A stretch of 64,000 nucleotides of DNA from Symbiodinium kawagutii (GCA_009767595.1 VSDK01010117.1:533078-597077); one strand, 5' to 3'. Positions 32,390 through 43,029 are shown, counted from the stretch's first letter. A program made the numbers and translations. The notes: generated by a model not told the origin, from the letters alone.

Positions 32390-32995
32390 CAATTCCTGCA
32401 AATTGATGTATGGAGATGTAAAGAAATACAAGCGTACCCCTTGTATCTCCTTATAACCTATAAGAATTGGTGGTCTGTTTACTCAAAACCTAGGGGCCCA
32501 CAATTCTTAGCAAAAACGCTGATTCAACAGCTAGCAGCCCTCCTGGAGTCTGCTACTTCCCATAACTTCCAAGTGCATCACAAAGGGTCAACTATCGAAA
32601 AGTCATTGAGTTGGATGATGGGGAAATCGATCATTACTCATCTGTAAGTCTATAATTTACAAATATCAGATTTGTAGTTAATGAAATTTACTATCTCTAA
32701 ATGGATTAACCACCAATTACAGGAGTTTCCTGTAGGGTGTCCCAGCAACCATTTTTTGGAAAAAGGTCAACTATGATCACTCTTGCTATCAAAACTTGTG
32801 CGTATCGAACATTGCATTCCTGATAGGTGCCACATTTCCAAGATCATTCAATGTCATTTGTAATTATAATCATCCTGGCAATATTTGAAGATCATCGCTA
32901 TCAATGTAGCCATCATATTTCTATAATGTAGCTACAATTTGTAGCTATCGATTTGGTTTATTTAAGTTTATTTGTTTTTGAATATCCCTCATCTT
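32390..32995. other. Mostly non-coding
   Basis: A plus frame at 32480-32640 (LIQQLAALLESATSHNFQVH) is protein-like but unsupported. The remainder is AT-rich. Confidence 0.4.
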
Positions 32996-33012
32996 CGACA
33001 AACCATTTACAC

Positions 33013-33084
33013 CTATTTGCCAAGCATCGGATGGTGGGAAGCCACTGCTGTTCTGACGCCAGTCCACCGGATCATCCCCAAGTG
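33013..33084 (-). CDS. Small exon
   Basis: A 72-bp minus block between GTTCTGAG| and CAAATAG|GTGTAA reads LGDDPVDWRQNSSGFPPSDA. Both borders fit. Confidence 0.6.
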   Translation of the reverse strand, partial: HLGMIRWTGVRTAVASHHPMLGK

Positions 33085-33099
33085 CTCAGAACTGCTAGG

Positions 33100-33830
33100 G
33101 CAGTACCACCATAGCTATGGATATCTCAGCTCCATATTCTGAGATGATTAAATAGATGGTTATATAAGATTATAGATCATTGTAATCAAAATAGAATGTT
33201 TAGATTATCATTATAGGAAATATTTATGCATATCTCTGGACTTTTGTATCATTATATAGAATTATAGATTGTTAACGATTACTATATAAGTTAGAAAGCT
33301 AGATATCATTAACTTCCCCCACAAACATAATTGACCATCGGAAAATTTTCAATTGTCTGCCATATCTGATAATAGATCTATTATAATCAATCTATACATC
33401 CGTGTATTCATTTGCATACTGTTCATAGTCCAATTGATCGTTCATTATCTCTGAAAATTGTTTACCTGCGGGTCGTGCTCCTTACCAGTCCGTGATTACC
33501 CTTGATCAGCGAGGATTTTTCAGCATGTGGTTTCGTAAAATGTGGGTACACCTAAATCACCCAACATTGATCATGCTTGATATTTGGTGATATTCATCCT
33601 GTCTACCGATCATTTACAGTAATGAATCATAAACCATCCATTTTCAAGCCTCCAGTCATTGCTAGCTACGCTGACTATTAATACTATAAACTATCAAGCA
33701 ATGTCCATTTTTGCTTCCCAATTTGAAGCAACCTCAAATGGCTCAACAATGTGAACTATTAATACTATAGACCATCAATTTGAAGGTTCCAATTTGAAGT
33801 AACCTCAAATGAAACCTTTGAAGCAACCCA
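33100..33830. other. Non-coding stretch
   Basis: AT-rich TTATAGATTATC words, then a family B fragment (TGTGGTTTCGTAAAATGTGG, 33527-33546) and repeated CCAATTTGAAGCAACCTCAAATG words (33715-33835). Confidence 0.6.
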
Positions 33831-33835
33831 ATTTG

Positions 33836-33895
33836 AACACTGGGCTTCCGCTGCTGTAATGCGTAGCGCACTTGAACCATCGTCACCTTGTTGGG
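33836..33895 (-). CDS. Small exon
   Basis: The minus block after TTGGCTGAG| reads NKVTMVQVRYALQQRKPS. The donor is unclear. 33900-34110 is non-coding. Confidence 0.5.
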
Positions 33896-34239
33896 CTCAG
33901 CCAATCATGAAAACAAGGCAGCCAAGGGCATGGTTAGTGGGAGAAGATACAGTGGTAGAATATGGTAACCAACAATACTAGGCACTACCAGTCAATCTAT
34001 TGAGAATCAACAACACTAGGCAATTTAATTGATAAGATATAATTCTTCATAGTTGTTAGTGATGGATATTGATGGATGGAATGGCCGATATGCAGTGGTT
34101 CCGTGCTGAATAGCTAGAGGGGCAACCCATCATATAAGTGATGATGGTACTGAACCACTAGTGGCAGAACAATGACTACCGAGGTTTCACACCAACTCTC
34201 ATGGTGGGTCAATATGGTTGAAGAAAGGATTCCTCTCAC

Positions 34240-34675
34240 TTGAGGAAGCTTATGAAAATCAATTTCTGAGCACCTGAACTGTTCCACTACTGTTCCCGGT
34301 TGCCGTTGCTCGGCTTCTGCTTCTAGCTGGGCTATGCTCACAGGAGTTGACCAAGGACATAGCGCGGTTGAGAGTGATATGTCCCTGGTCCCCCAAACAA
34401 CAACCAGAAACCCATTGTGGTTTACAACTTCATCAGCCCCATAACGGACTTTTGGCCGCGAAAAAGCCGGGATATAAGCGCATGCAACTGGTACAACACA
34501 ACGCATGGTCATATCTGCTACAAGACACACCTCAGGTTCACCAGCTCGTCCTGGACAGCTCAAATCTTCCAAGTAGCCATCCGATGTCCATAGCCGTGCG
34601 GCATGAAGTGCAACCTTGGGCCACGGCGTTTCACAACGCCAGCAACCGTCCAGAACTGTTCGACCCCGGCCATGA
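34240..34675 (-). CDS. Large 436-bp exon, unrecognised
   Basis: The minus block runs from AACTCCCCCAG| to CCTCAA|GTGAGA with 145 codons and no stop. It contains DGCWRCETPWPKVALHAARL, EPEVCLVADMTMRCVVPVAC and EAEAEQRQPGTVVEQFRCSE. About six cysteines suggest an extracytoplasmic or disulphide-containing domain. It is the largest well-bounded exon in the window. No family is recognised. Confidence 0.88.
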
Positions 34676-34803
34676 CTGGGGGAGTTCACCATGATTAGTT
34701 GCACCCGAAGCTGGTACGTGACCGAACCCCGAACTAACCATGGTGAATGTTACCACTTTTATCAAGTGGAGATGGTACATCCAAGTTTGTTAACCACCTC
34801 AAC

Positions 34804-34935
34804 CAGGTTTAAGCAGCACTTCGAAGCATACATTCCCAGCAGCTGTTGACCATGCAACAGCGACTGGTGCAACCCACCTGGGGAGTTCCCCACGCCGTTT
34901 CGAGATGAGTCCCACGCCTGCTGTCTGCCCAGGAC
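34804..34935 (-). CDS. Exon, unrecognised
   Basis: The minus block starts at CTCCAAG| or at GGGCAG| (34924). It reads RQQAWDSSRNGVGNSPGGLH then QSLLHGQQLLGMYASKCCLN, ending AACCTG|GTTGAG. Confidence 0.7.
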
Positions 34936-34959
34936 CTTGGAGCACGAGATGAAGAGGGG

Positions 34960-35345
34960 TTGATCATTCATGATTGATGAATGGTTAATGAATGGTTAAT
35001 GAATGGTTGAGAGATGGAGAGGGTTACATTCCGTGTGGAGGAAATGGTTAATGAATGGAAAATGAATTGTTAATGAACCCTGGATGGTTCATTAATGGCA
35101 TACTAGCAAGTGCCAATGAATGGTAAATGAATGGTAAAAATGGTGGTCAGTGAATGGTGAAAATGGTTGGACTGGTTGTTAATGTTTGATGGTTCATGAA
35201 TGGTTAATGAATGGTCTCAAGAAGGGTTGATGTTCAATGCTGGTTGAGAGGGGTTGATCATTCTGTGTAAACACCAGCAACTGCGAAGGCGAATGAATGG
35301 TAAACGAAGGGTTAAACTGGTGGTGACAAGCAATATAAGTGCCAT
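34960..35345. repeat. AATGAATGGTTA repeats
   Basis: Many imperfect copies of AATGAATGGTTAATG and related words. 35346-35600 is non-coding. Confidence 0.8.
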
Positions 35346-35606
35346 GGTGGTATTTAGTTTCTGGTAGAACCAACAATCTAACGCACGACCAAAATCAACC
35401 ATTCGTAGGGATGAAACTAACCAACAACAACAGGAATGTAACCAACAAACACTAGGGATGGAACCAAAATGATCGGGTTATCAGCAGCTAGTGCAGAATC
35501 TTCTAGTGAACGCTAGAAAATCCCAACCAGTGATTCACATGATTTGCCGACTGCCAATGGCTACCGAGAATATGAAGGTTGGTGGCTTGGTGGATGACCC
35601 GATTCG

Positions 35607-35830
35607 TTGGTCAAGATGCAGGGGATAAAGTATGTTGATAGGATTGCAACACAGCTTTGTGGTCATGGCATTGCTTCAGGGGTGATGCTCGCTTCATGGT
35701 TGCTTCATGGTTGTTTCCTGGTTCATGGGATGTCTTCAGCCCAACAAGATTCATGGCTGCCGAAGACTGCACAGATTTTTGGCCACAAGCGGCCTCATGT
35801 TACCCATGGGCAGCAACTTAGGATTCAAAA
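35607..35830. CDS. Ambiguous coding block
   Basis: A plus frame (ASGVMLASWLLHGCFLVHGM) and a minus frame (LLPMGNMRPLVAKNLCSLRQ) are both open. Confidence 0.3.
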
Positions 35831-35990
35831 GCCAAGAGTTTCTCTTATTCTTACAGGTTATTCTCTTGGGTTTTGAATCTTCCAAGGTCTCTTCTTCAAA
35901 CCCACCAGTTTCAAGTTACCCAAGGGGGGGTTCTTATTTTATTTCCAAGAAACCCCAAGGTTATCCGGTCGGTGGTTTCAACCCTTATAA
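35819..35990. repeat. Two adjacent hairpins
   Basis: GGATTCAAAAGCCAAGAG pairs with CTCTTGGGTTTTGAATC (35860-35880). A second imperfect inverted repeat around AAGTTACCCAAGG / CCCCAAGGTTATCC follows. Confidence 0.75.
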
Positions 35991-36056
35991 ATGAAACTAA
36001 CCAACCAACCATTTGTTAATACTGGGGAAAATTAAAAATGTTTGAAACCACCAACG
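35969..36056. mobile_element. Family A element
   Basis: CGGTCGGTGGTTTCAACCC and GTTTGAAACCACCAACGAG form the ends around ACCAACCATTTGTTAATACT. Confidence 0.85.
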
Positions 36057-36097
36057 AGTTCTGAATATTGAGTCGCTGAAATTCGAGATTCGCTCAC

Positions 36098-36266
36098 CCA
36101 ACTGCACTGCGCTGCACTGCGCTTCCGCACTCCTTGGGGATTTCCGCGAGATAATTCATCTTTCGCAGCTCAACGAGCTCCTGTCGCTGGAAATTGGTGA
36201 TCTGTGCTCCACGGACCACGCAACTCACCGACGTCTGGGAGACACGGAACCAAACCCTGCTGTGAC
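36098..36266 (-). CDS. Exon, unrecognised
   Basis: A 169-bp minus block between CTGACTTCAG| and GTTGG|GTGAGC reads SRVWFRVSQTSVSCVVRGAQ then RQELVELRKMNYLAEIPKEC. Consensus borders and a beta-then-helix composition support it. Confidence 0.82.
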
Positions 36267-36510
36267 CTGAAGTCAGGTGGTTGATAGTTGCGGATGTAAC
36301 GCTACCAACTGTCGAGCAATGTAAACATATATCAATGTCAATCAACGTGAATTAGTTGAATATCAGTTGATTATCAGTTGAATATCAGTTAATTGTCATG
36401 ATTAAGATCATCAACTTAAAAATGGTCCAGCAAGTCCGTCCCTTCCCTTCTCCAATTCTCCTTCTCTTCCTCTTCCTCTTCACTCTCCGTGTCATCGTCT
36501 TCTTCGATAC

Positions 36511-36625
36511 CTGAGTAACGACGAGGTCACAGCTCTTCCCAGTTGGCAAAAAGTCAGGCATAAAATGATGATCCTCAGCAAGACACCGGGAATTCCATAA
36601 CTTTGCCGCTTGATCCCGGTGAGAT
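36511..36625 (-). CDS. Exon, unrecognised
   Basis: The minus block reads DQAAKLWNSRCLAEDHHFMP then DFLPTGKSCDLVVTQ, ending ACTCAG|GTATCG. The basic continuation (KRKRKRRR) is likely intronic GAA-rich sequence. Confidence 0.7.
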
Positions 36626-36629
36626 GTGA

Positions 36630-37860
36630 TAAATTGATATGTATTTAGGTCATATACAGTCATTAGCATATTGTATACGATATTGATACACATACACATA
36701 CACATATAGATGTGCAGTATGTATTTATGTATGTGTATATATTTATATATATTTATATAATCCGCATCTGTAAATATGCAAATATTTAAATACATATATA
36801 TATATATGTATATGTCTATGTAAATATGTAAATATGCAAATATGTAAATATGTCTATATGTATATATGTCTACATGTATATCTGGCTATATGTATACATG
36901 TATATATGTAAATATGTATATATGTAAATATGTATATATGCATGTATGTGTAAATATATCTACGTAAAAATATGTGTATATCTTTATATGTACATATGTA
37001 TGCATGTATGTACATGTATATGTACATGTAGATGTATATGTATATGTACATGTATATGTACATGTATATGTACATGTAAATGTATATGTATATGTACATG
37101 TATATGTACATGTATGTGTACATGTATGTGTACATGTATATGTACATGTATATGTACATGTATATGCACATGTATGTGTACATGTTTAAGTACATGTATA
37201 TGTACATGTATATGTAGAAATGTATACACATCAAAATGTAGAAATGTAAATATATATATATAAAAACAATTGTACATATGCATTTCTGCATACACAAAAA
37301 TATGAATACATGTAAATATATGTATATTTGTATTTTTACAAATGTATTGATGTACAAATAGAAGATGTATAAATGTAAATACATATATATATATATCTGT
37401 AGATATGCACAGAAAGATGTGTAAATGTATAAATGTATGTGCGCATATTTGTGTATATGCGAATATGTATACATATAAAGACGTATAAATGAACATACAT
37501 GTATATATGCTTATTTGTATATGTGTAAATATGTATGCATGCACATATGTATAAGTGTATCTATGTATTCATAAGTAAATATCCATATGTGTAAAAAAAT
37601 GTGAATACATATTTACATTTATATATGTATCCATAAATGTATGTATATATGTGTATATGCATATATGTAGATATATGTGTATTTGTATGTATGTACATAT
37701 GCATGTATGTATATATGTACATGTGTATGTATCAAAATGTATGTATGCAAATGTCTCTATATATAGGTATACATGCGATTACATATGGATAGATACATTT
37801 GATTATATAGCTGTATGATTTTTATCTACATGAAAGTCACCACATGTCATCAAAAAAAAT
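36630..37860. repeat. 1.2-kb TATGTACATG/TATGTAAATA microsatellite
   Basis: Imperfect alternating TA/TG/CA words. The longest open frames (206 and 186 codons of Tyr/Ile/His/Met) are artefacts. Confidence 0.97.
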
Positions 37861-37899
37861 ATATCATGCCCAATGTGTATGCGTCTCATGTGATTTCCT

Positions 37900-38106
37900 C
37901 GGCCTATGAGAAGATAAGGCATACACATACAAATCAATAATTACCTCATCTTGCGCTGTCACAGTCATCACATCGTCTTGCAAATACAGAATATCATATG
38001 GCAGTGGGTCAAAACCCTGTACCCCTGGTTCCCCCATCATTATCCATTGTTGTTGGTGGAAATCCCCCATTAGTTGGTTGGTTAACTGCTTGACCCAGCT
38101 CGCCAT
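37900..38106 (-). CDS. Exon, related to 48845-49116
   Basis: The minus frame begins MASWVKQLTNQLMGDFHQQQ and continues PLPYDILYLQDDVMTVTAQD. The start and the EPGV segment match the exon at 48845-49116 at both protein and DNA level, indicating a duplicated module. The ATG may or may not be a true start. Confidence 0.72.
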
Positions 38107-38147
38107 ATGTCCACCCTACAGATGGATGATGTCAGTCTAACGACCTA

Positions 38148-38290
38148 CGAATTCTTAGGTGTTCGGGTGCCAGCATCGGAAGCCTCCCGAAAAGGCGACT
38201 CTGCTACATGGTGAACCTCGTGCAGTGATGTAGCAGCGCTTGGCTCAGCAGCTGTTGCTACGTAGCTGTAGCTGCGGTAGACTACGTATG
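38148..38290 (-). CDS. Exon, unrecognised
   Basis: The minus frame after CATACGTAG| reads YSYVATAAEPSAATSLHEVH then HVAESPFREASDAGTRT. A GC donor (GATGCTG|GCACCC) is possible. Confidence 0.72.
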
Positions 38291-38403
38291 GCGTTGTCAT
38301 TGTGATGCTACTTTAGTTTAGATTTACTGGTTTGTTGATGTTGATTGGGAGTGCAAATCATGAATTGATTACTTGATTCTTGTCGTTCCTGAAAATCACT
38401 CAC

Positions 38404-38602
38404 CAGGTAGCATAGAATCACCATCCTCGTTCCGGTTTACTTGGTAAGCAGCAGGAGTTTGCCCACCTTTCGTTTCAAAGAAGCTGCCAACTTCACTCAG
38501 CAACTCCCGTTGAGGATCTGTGGTGTTGCAACTTGAGGCGACTGGCAGCTGGAAAGTTGCAGCTAATTTTTGCCATCTCGCAGCATTGTCAGCGGAGGGT
38601 GT
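38404..38602 (-). CDS. Exon with strong borders, unrecognised
   Basis: A 199-bp minus block between AGACACCCAG| and CTACCTG|GTGAGTG reads PSADNAARWQKLAATFQLPV then RELLSEVGSFFETKGGQTPA. It is the only good frame. A further weak block with FQPKGGGGLCRESPQKPSFL lies at 38603-38740. Confidence 0.9.
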
Positions 38603-38924
38603 CTGGGTGTCTCAGCAGTGGTGAGCAGCCCATCGTTCCATGGTTGTCAGCTGCTAGAAAGCTTGGCTTTTGGGGAGACTCCCTGCATAAACCACCACCA
38701 CCTTTGGGCTGGAATGTGGGACTGGCCCATGCACATATAATATTGTTTATATTCTGACATTTGGTGGAGTCAGTTGCCATCCACTGTTTATCAACAACCA
38801 ATCACCTAAACAAAATGCTGACGATTCTGAATCAGATTGAACCTTTATCAACCATCGTTCTGCCCCGGCTGACATGTCAGGTTGATCAACACCCCCGAGG
38901 TAATCAACAGCTGGGCGAGCTCAC

Positions 38925-38993
38925 CACTGATGACTGACGCCTCCAGCTGCGGACACCAGCTTTGGTGAGCTGATATCCACAGAAGGGGCACGG
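38925..38993 (-). CDS. Small exon
   Basis: A 69-bp minus block between CATCTTGAG| and CATCAGTG|GTGAGC reads RAPSVDISSPKLVSAAGGVS. Confidence 0.75.
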
Positions 38994-39045
38994 CTCAAGA
39001 TGTCAGAAGGCACTTTGCAAACAGAAATCATTTCACCAAATGGGA

Positions 39046-39150
39046 GTGTCTTTTTATCAGGGTACCCCCTCGTCATCCACTTTCTTTTTCATTGACAATC
39101 ATAATAAACCAACAATTTTGGGGGTTCCATATTTTAAGAAACACCCATAT
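39046..39150. mobile_element. Family B element
   Basis: GGAGTGTCTTTTTATCAGGG and CCATATTTTAAGAAACACCC enclose ATAAACCAACAATTTTGGGG. Confidence 0.85.
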
Positions 39151-39289
39151 AAAAGATAGAATCACAGTGTCCCCAGGAACACTTCCAATTTCGCCCGTAA
39201 AGTGTTAAGATCTGCTAAGTCAACAATTGTGCATGGTCTTGTTGACAGCACCTCGAATTAGGGTGCCGAGGGATACTTTGACCAATACA

Positions 39290-39385
39290 ACTGTGCGTTG
39301 TCATTCATCTTCAGCCACAGCCCACATGTTAACAGGCGTCGCTGTGCTCAATGCATGAAGGAGGCCGCTTGTGTCACAGAGGCAC
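39290..39385 (-). CDS. Possible exon
   Basis: The minus frame reads STCLCDTSGLLHALSTATPV then NMWAVAEDE and TGA. The acceptor may be AACTAG|A. Confidence 0.55.
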
Positions 39386-39768
39386 GTGGACCATCTAGTT
39401 CCTAGAGTGACATGCCACAGCTTAGGACATTGCTTGAAGAGCAACATCATGTGGCTCCGCGGTCTTGTCAATTTGCCTTTTAAAAAAAAATCAGACTTGA
39501 GGTGACCGGGGGCAGCTTCTCAAAATTGGGTTTGCCTCTGATCGGAAAAGGGAGGCCCAAGTTCAAAAAGCTGCAAAAAGTGTCTTTTGTGCCATGTACA
39601 ATCCGTTCTTACATGTTTTTTTGCAAAACAAAATCAACAAATCCCTTTGTCGTGTTGATTTGTTGATTTCTTTCCGTGAATCTCCCCGGTTTACAAAAAA
39701 AGAGGTCGCATCGGAAAACGGTCCCCATCACTTGGGCAAAAGCTGTTCTGCAACTTTGGCCAGCTCAC

Positions 39769-39879
39769 CGCGATGATCTTGACATGGCCGCAGTGAGCTG
39801 TCAAAAAGCTCTTGCTCCACCTGAGGCACTGGTTGATGGCCGAGTCGTGGTGCAACAGCAATGGCGTAGGGATGGAGTT
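39769..39879 (-). CDS. Exon following the RAV1-like domain
   Basis: A 111-bp minus block (37 codons, phase 0/0) between CCAATAAG| and ATCGCG|GTGAGC reads SIPTPLLLHHDSAINQCLRW then SKSFLTAHCGHVKIIA. Phase matches 39962-40183. Another minus frame (VEQELFDSSLRPCQDHRGEL, donor 39732) is also excellent, so the frame is not final. Confidence 0.7.
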
Positions 39880-39961
39880 CTTATTGGCACGCCCTCATTC
39901 ATCATCGTTATCATCGTTCATTCATCCCAACCGGTTGATATATTTATCAGGGAACTGTAAC

Positions 39962-40183
39962 AGTTGAGCTCAACTTGATCCAAGATGCTGATGTCACATC
40001 TTCCACGTCCTTCATCAAGTCGATGGAGTCTCCGGGATCTCCGCTATGATATGCCAACAAAAGACGTAGCCAGGGATCACCGTTGACGGGAAGCTCTTCG
40101 ATGTGCTTCTTCATGATGCCCTGACAAACATCTTGATGCCTGCAGTGCTTCGAGCTAGGCCGGCAGGTCGAATCAAAAATGTG
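39962..40183 (-). CDS. RAV1/DMXL-like exon (C-terminal part of domain)
   Basis: A 222-bp minus block (74 codons, phase 0) after CAATTCTTGCAG| contains QGIMKKHIEELPVNGDPWLR then LLLAYHSGDPGDSIDLM. The D-x-W-L-R-x-x-L-x-Y/W and G-D-x-x-D-S-I segments fit the part of the Rav1 C-terminal domain after the DLQLA motif. The donor is SST|GTTACA, or SWIKL earlier at AA|GTTGAG. Confidence 0.82.
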
Positions 40184-40394
40184 CTGCAAGAATTGAACTG
40201 GTAGGTTCACAAGGGGGTTACGGCTTCATTAACCAGATTTCATCAGCCACGGCCATTAATTGCCCCCTACATCTAACGGCTGATGGATTCATTTTGGCAA
40301 TGGTTTGTTCATGTTACACCCCCCAAACCACGCGACAGCGACAGCAACAACAAGTACAACGATAAGAAATGATGCCTGTGAGATGATCACTTGA

Positions 40395-40475
40395 GGTTCC
40401 GAATCTGTAGCTGACTTCTACTTTTACTCCGGGCTTGAGCATACCAATTGTATCCAAATATGCCCACAGCCCTCA
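40395..40475 (-). CDS. Possible small exon
   Basis: The minus frame after ATTGCTGAG| reads VGIFGYNWYAQARSKSRSQL. It lies between two RAV1-like exons, but its place in the protein is unclear. Confidence 0.4.
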
Positions 40476-40527
40476 GCAATGATCACAGAATAGTCATCGT
40501 AGTGCCTTTTTGTTTCAATGTTCACAA

Positions 40528-40641
40528 CTGGTTGGTGGCTGATTATGAAAAATATGCTTGTCAGCCAACTATTTGTTATCATGCCTTAATAATTACATTT
40601 GGAAAAAAATGTAAATTCTACCACCAACATCCACCAACCAG
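40528..40641. mobile_element. Family A element flanked by 18-bp direct repeats
   Basis: CTGGTTGGTGGCTGATTATG and ATCCACCAACCAG are the ends. TTTTGTTTCAATGTTCAC occurs exactly on both sides (40508-40525 and 40642-40659). Confidence 0.9.
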
Positions 40642-40735
40642 TTTTGTTTCAATGTTCACCTTGCGCACATTTCACGTTGCTGGCCCCCGAAACGCGCTTC
40701 CCACAACGAATAGCTCCACCCACCCACCACTGCAC

Positions 40736-40911
40736 CTCCTGGTAACCAGGATCACCAGCTGCAAGTCTTTCAGATGATTCGCCAGCACGAGGGCTGCCTC
40801 TTCAACGGCACCGCTTAACAGGAACAAGGCCGCTGCCAGGTGATAGCGATGAAGCTGAAGCAGTCGCTGGGTCTCACGAAGTCGTCCTTCATCAACTGTT
40901 TGTCGGAATAG
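40736..40911 (-). CDS. RAV1: RAV1/DMXL core exon (V-ATPase regulator)
   Basis: The 176-bp minus block between AATAGCCAG| and AGGAG|GTGCAG reads RLLQLHRYHLAAALFLLSGA then VEEAALVLANHLKDLQLVIL and VTR. This matches the hallmark Rav1 C-terminal domain segment (AAAFFLL-x-G-x-x-x-DA...L-x-DLQLA-x-x-x-AR) of yeast Rav1 and animal DMXL1/2. These are cytosolic subunits of the RAVE/rabconnectin-3 complex that drives V-ATPase assembly on vacuolar and endosomal membranes. Recognition is by motif, not alignment. Confidence 0.88.
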
Positions 40912-40937
40912 CTGGCTATTCGAACAGGAGACCCCCT

Positions 40938-41004
40938 AAGTCGTCCTTGATCAAGTGTTTGTCTTTTTGGGGTACCCATATTTGGAGAAACCACCATATG
41001 CGGC
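40938..41004. mobile_element. Short family B element beside a 26-bp duplication
   Basis: GGGGTACCCATATTTGGAGA is a shortened family B end. The left part repeats 40879-40904 (AAGTCGTCCTT.ATCAA.TG) at an offset of 59 bp. Confidence 0.65.
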
Positions 41005-41135
41005 TTGTGGCATGTCAGGAATTCTATGTTAATGCCATGGAATGTTGCAAGGATCAAAAGGCTCATCACAACCACAATCTCACGGAGACCGACGACTTCG
41101 GCATAGACCCACAGAGTGATGAGACAAGTTAGGGA
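41005..41135 (-). CDS. Possible exon upstream of the RAV1 core
   Basis: The minus frame reads ITLWVYAEVVGLREIVVVMS then LLILATFHG and ends CATATG|GTGGTTTC in phase 0, compatible with 40736-40911. The hydrophobic composition is unlike Rav1 at this place, so it may be intronic. Confidence 0.4.
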
Positions 41136-41217
41136 CCCCCCCCCAAGGTTGGTTCATTCCTGTACATGACTAAGTGGATAATTTGGAGGTACCCCCGTTT
41201 TGAAAAACACCCAGGTG
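41131..41217. mobile_element. Family B element, short
   Basis: GGGACCCCCCCCCAAGG at the left and GGTACCCCCGTTTTGAAAAA at the right. 41218-41690 is otherwise non-coding, with a (TA)n run near 41555-41580. Confidence 0.7.
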
Positions 41218-41691
41218 AATCCCCTCTTTCTCGAACAGTGAGGGAAAATAAAACACTTCCGTTCTCATTTACCATGTTTCTGTATCACCACATTGCAAGT
41301 AGTTACCACCAGCAAGAATCCCCTACAACAGTCAAGAAGCGTAGGGCACTTCATAGGTGAGATCTTGACATTGACGACACACCCTGAAGCCCAGTTGATC
41401 TTGGGTCAAAACGCAACACAAAAAAGCCCAACATGAAAGATCTCTCTCGGCCAGGATTTTCACCCACTTTGATAGACATTGAACCGGTACGCAATTCTAC
41501 TTAAACGTGCAGCGATACTACAGGTGATATCAATGAAAATACGCCTGGGAAATATACATGTATATATATATATATATACATTTATTTACCTATCGATACA
41601 CATACAGACATAGAATTCTATCTATGCCTATAAACACGGTGACAGGACTATTCTACATGCAATTTTTCTGTGTCTACACGAACATAAATAC

Positions 41692-41835
41692 CCTGTCCGC
41701 GCAGTGATTCTCAGCCGCTCTGCCCAGGTGCTTTCGGAGGAACTCGGGATCTCCCACTTTCTCGTGCGCTAGCAGCACTGCGACACCACCCTGCTGTGAT
41801 TCCCGAAGTAGTCCTGCTGCGGAGGGGCAACCGTG
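41692..41835 (-). CDS. RAV1/DMXL-like exon
   Basis: A 144-bp minus block (48 codons, phase 0/0) between CCAGGCTAG| and GACAGG|GTATTT reads AAGLLRESQQGGVAVLLAHE then KVGDPEFLRKHLGRAAENHC. The D-P-E-F-L-R-x-x-L segment occupies the position of the FFxxNF region that precedes the AAAFFLL motif in Rav1. Family assignment rests on order and neighbours. Confidence 0.8.
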
Positions 41836-41839
41836 CTAG

Positions 41840-42570
41840 CCTGGTGACTGCATTGATCCCCATCATCCAAGGGCATCACCTCTGGTCAAAAAGTGATTCG
41901 CTGGCTCATGGGTTGAGCAACAATGGTGGTTACTAGCGAATAGCTTGATTAATAAGAGTCAATAACAGTTCATTGCTGTATGTAATAACTTGTGATTACT
42001 GGTCAACAGATATGGCTCATGAGTAATAATGGTGGTTTGTAGTAATTAATTGTGGTTCATAATGGTTCGTCCATGCTTAGTCCATGGTTAATTCATGATC
42101 AACAAGCCAGAACTAGTGGTTAACTAATGTTAAGTAACTGATTTCATGGTTGAGAATAGGGGATAAGAACCTTAGGCAATAATAGAGAATATACCAACTA
42201 TATGCCCAGCTAGGTCAATCCCGACCAGCCAGACGGCTAACATCACAGCTCCACGAAGGTCAGTTGGATGCCCGCCAGGGGTACAGGGCACCCGCAGCCA
42301 GTATTAACCATTGATAACCATTAATGTTGGTTTCTGATTAGTGTAACCACCCTAAAGTAATGAAAATAGATGAAACCAACAGGTAGATACTAATCAGAAA
42401 CCAACATCATCAACCAATAACCATTGTCTCACTATAGTTAGATCTACCAATGATCCATAACTATCCATCAATAACCCTGGTCATTAGCCCATCGTTGCTC
42501 GGCAGCCCAATTCTTTGATCTATCTGTAGTTCATTGTCACCATGATATGACTGTTTTTTCCGGTTTCCTA
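41840..42570. other. Non-coding stretch with a hairpin
   Basis: Dominated by GGTTAATAATGG words. GTTGGTTTCTGATTAGT (42326-42342) has a perfect complement at 42389-42405, making a 17-bp-stem hairpin. Confidence 0.7.
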
Positions 42571-42571
42571 C

Positions 42572-42780
42572 TAGTGGAATCGTTCTCTATTCACCACATC
42601 AATGGAGAAGGTTGTGGTGACACTCTTGATCATGCTTGCTAACTGCAACCAACCATCACGACTTTTGCCTTGGTTATTATCACCAACCATGACTGACAAC
42701 CACATTCTGAGGATGCGTTCTTTGCCATCACTGCCCCAACAGCAACTACTAGGCCCCCGCCCACCAATCTGTGATATCAC
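42572..42780 (-). CDS. Coding block, frame unresolved
   Basis: After GATATCACAG| two minus frames are protein-like: ERILRMWLSVMVGDNNQGKS and GLVVAVGAVMAKNASSECGC. One presumably is an exon of the RAV1-like gene. Confidence 0.5.
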
Positions 42781-43029
42781 TGCGTACTGAGTGAGTGCAA
42801 CCTGCCACTGCTGTGATAATCAGCATGTTTCGCGTGTTCTTCCGACCCGAGCTTTGGGGGTGGTCGACCCAGCTGAACGGACAACAACAAAGGATTCTTC
42901 ACAGTGCCAATTGCATCAAGCACATTGTTTCCATATGTTTCCATGCTGTTTACTGTTCTTTGCTCGAAACCACGTTCTGCTGCTCAAGGCAATCATTTCA
43001 AGACCAACGATCAAGAGTTTGAGATGGAC

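Noticed and set aside
36854-37544. 206- and 186-codon Tyr/Ile/His-rich frames
   Set aside because: Products of a TATGTACATG microsatellite.
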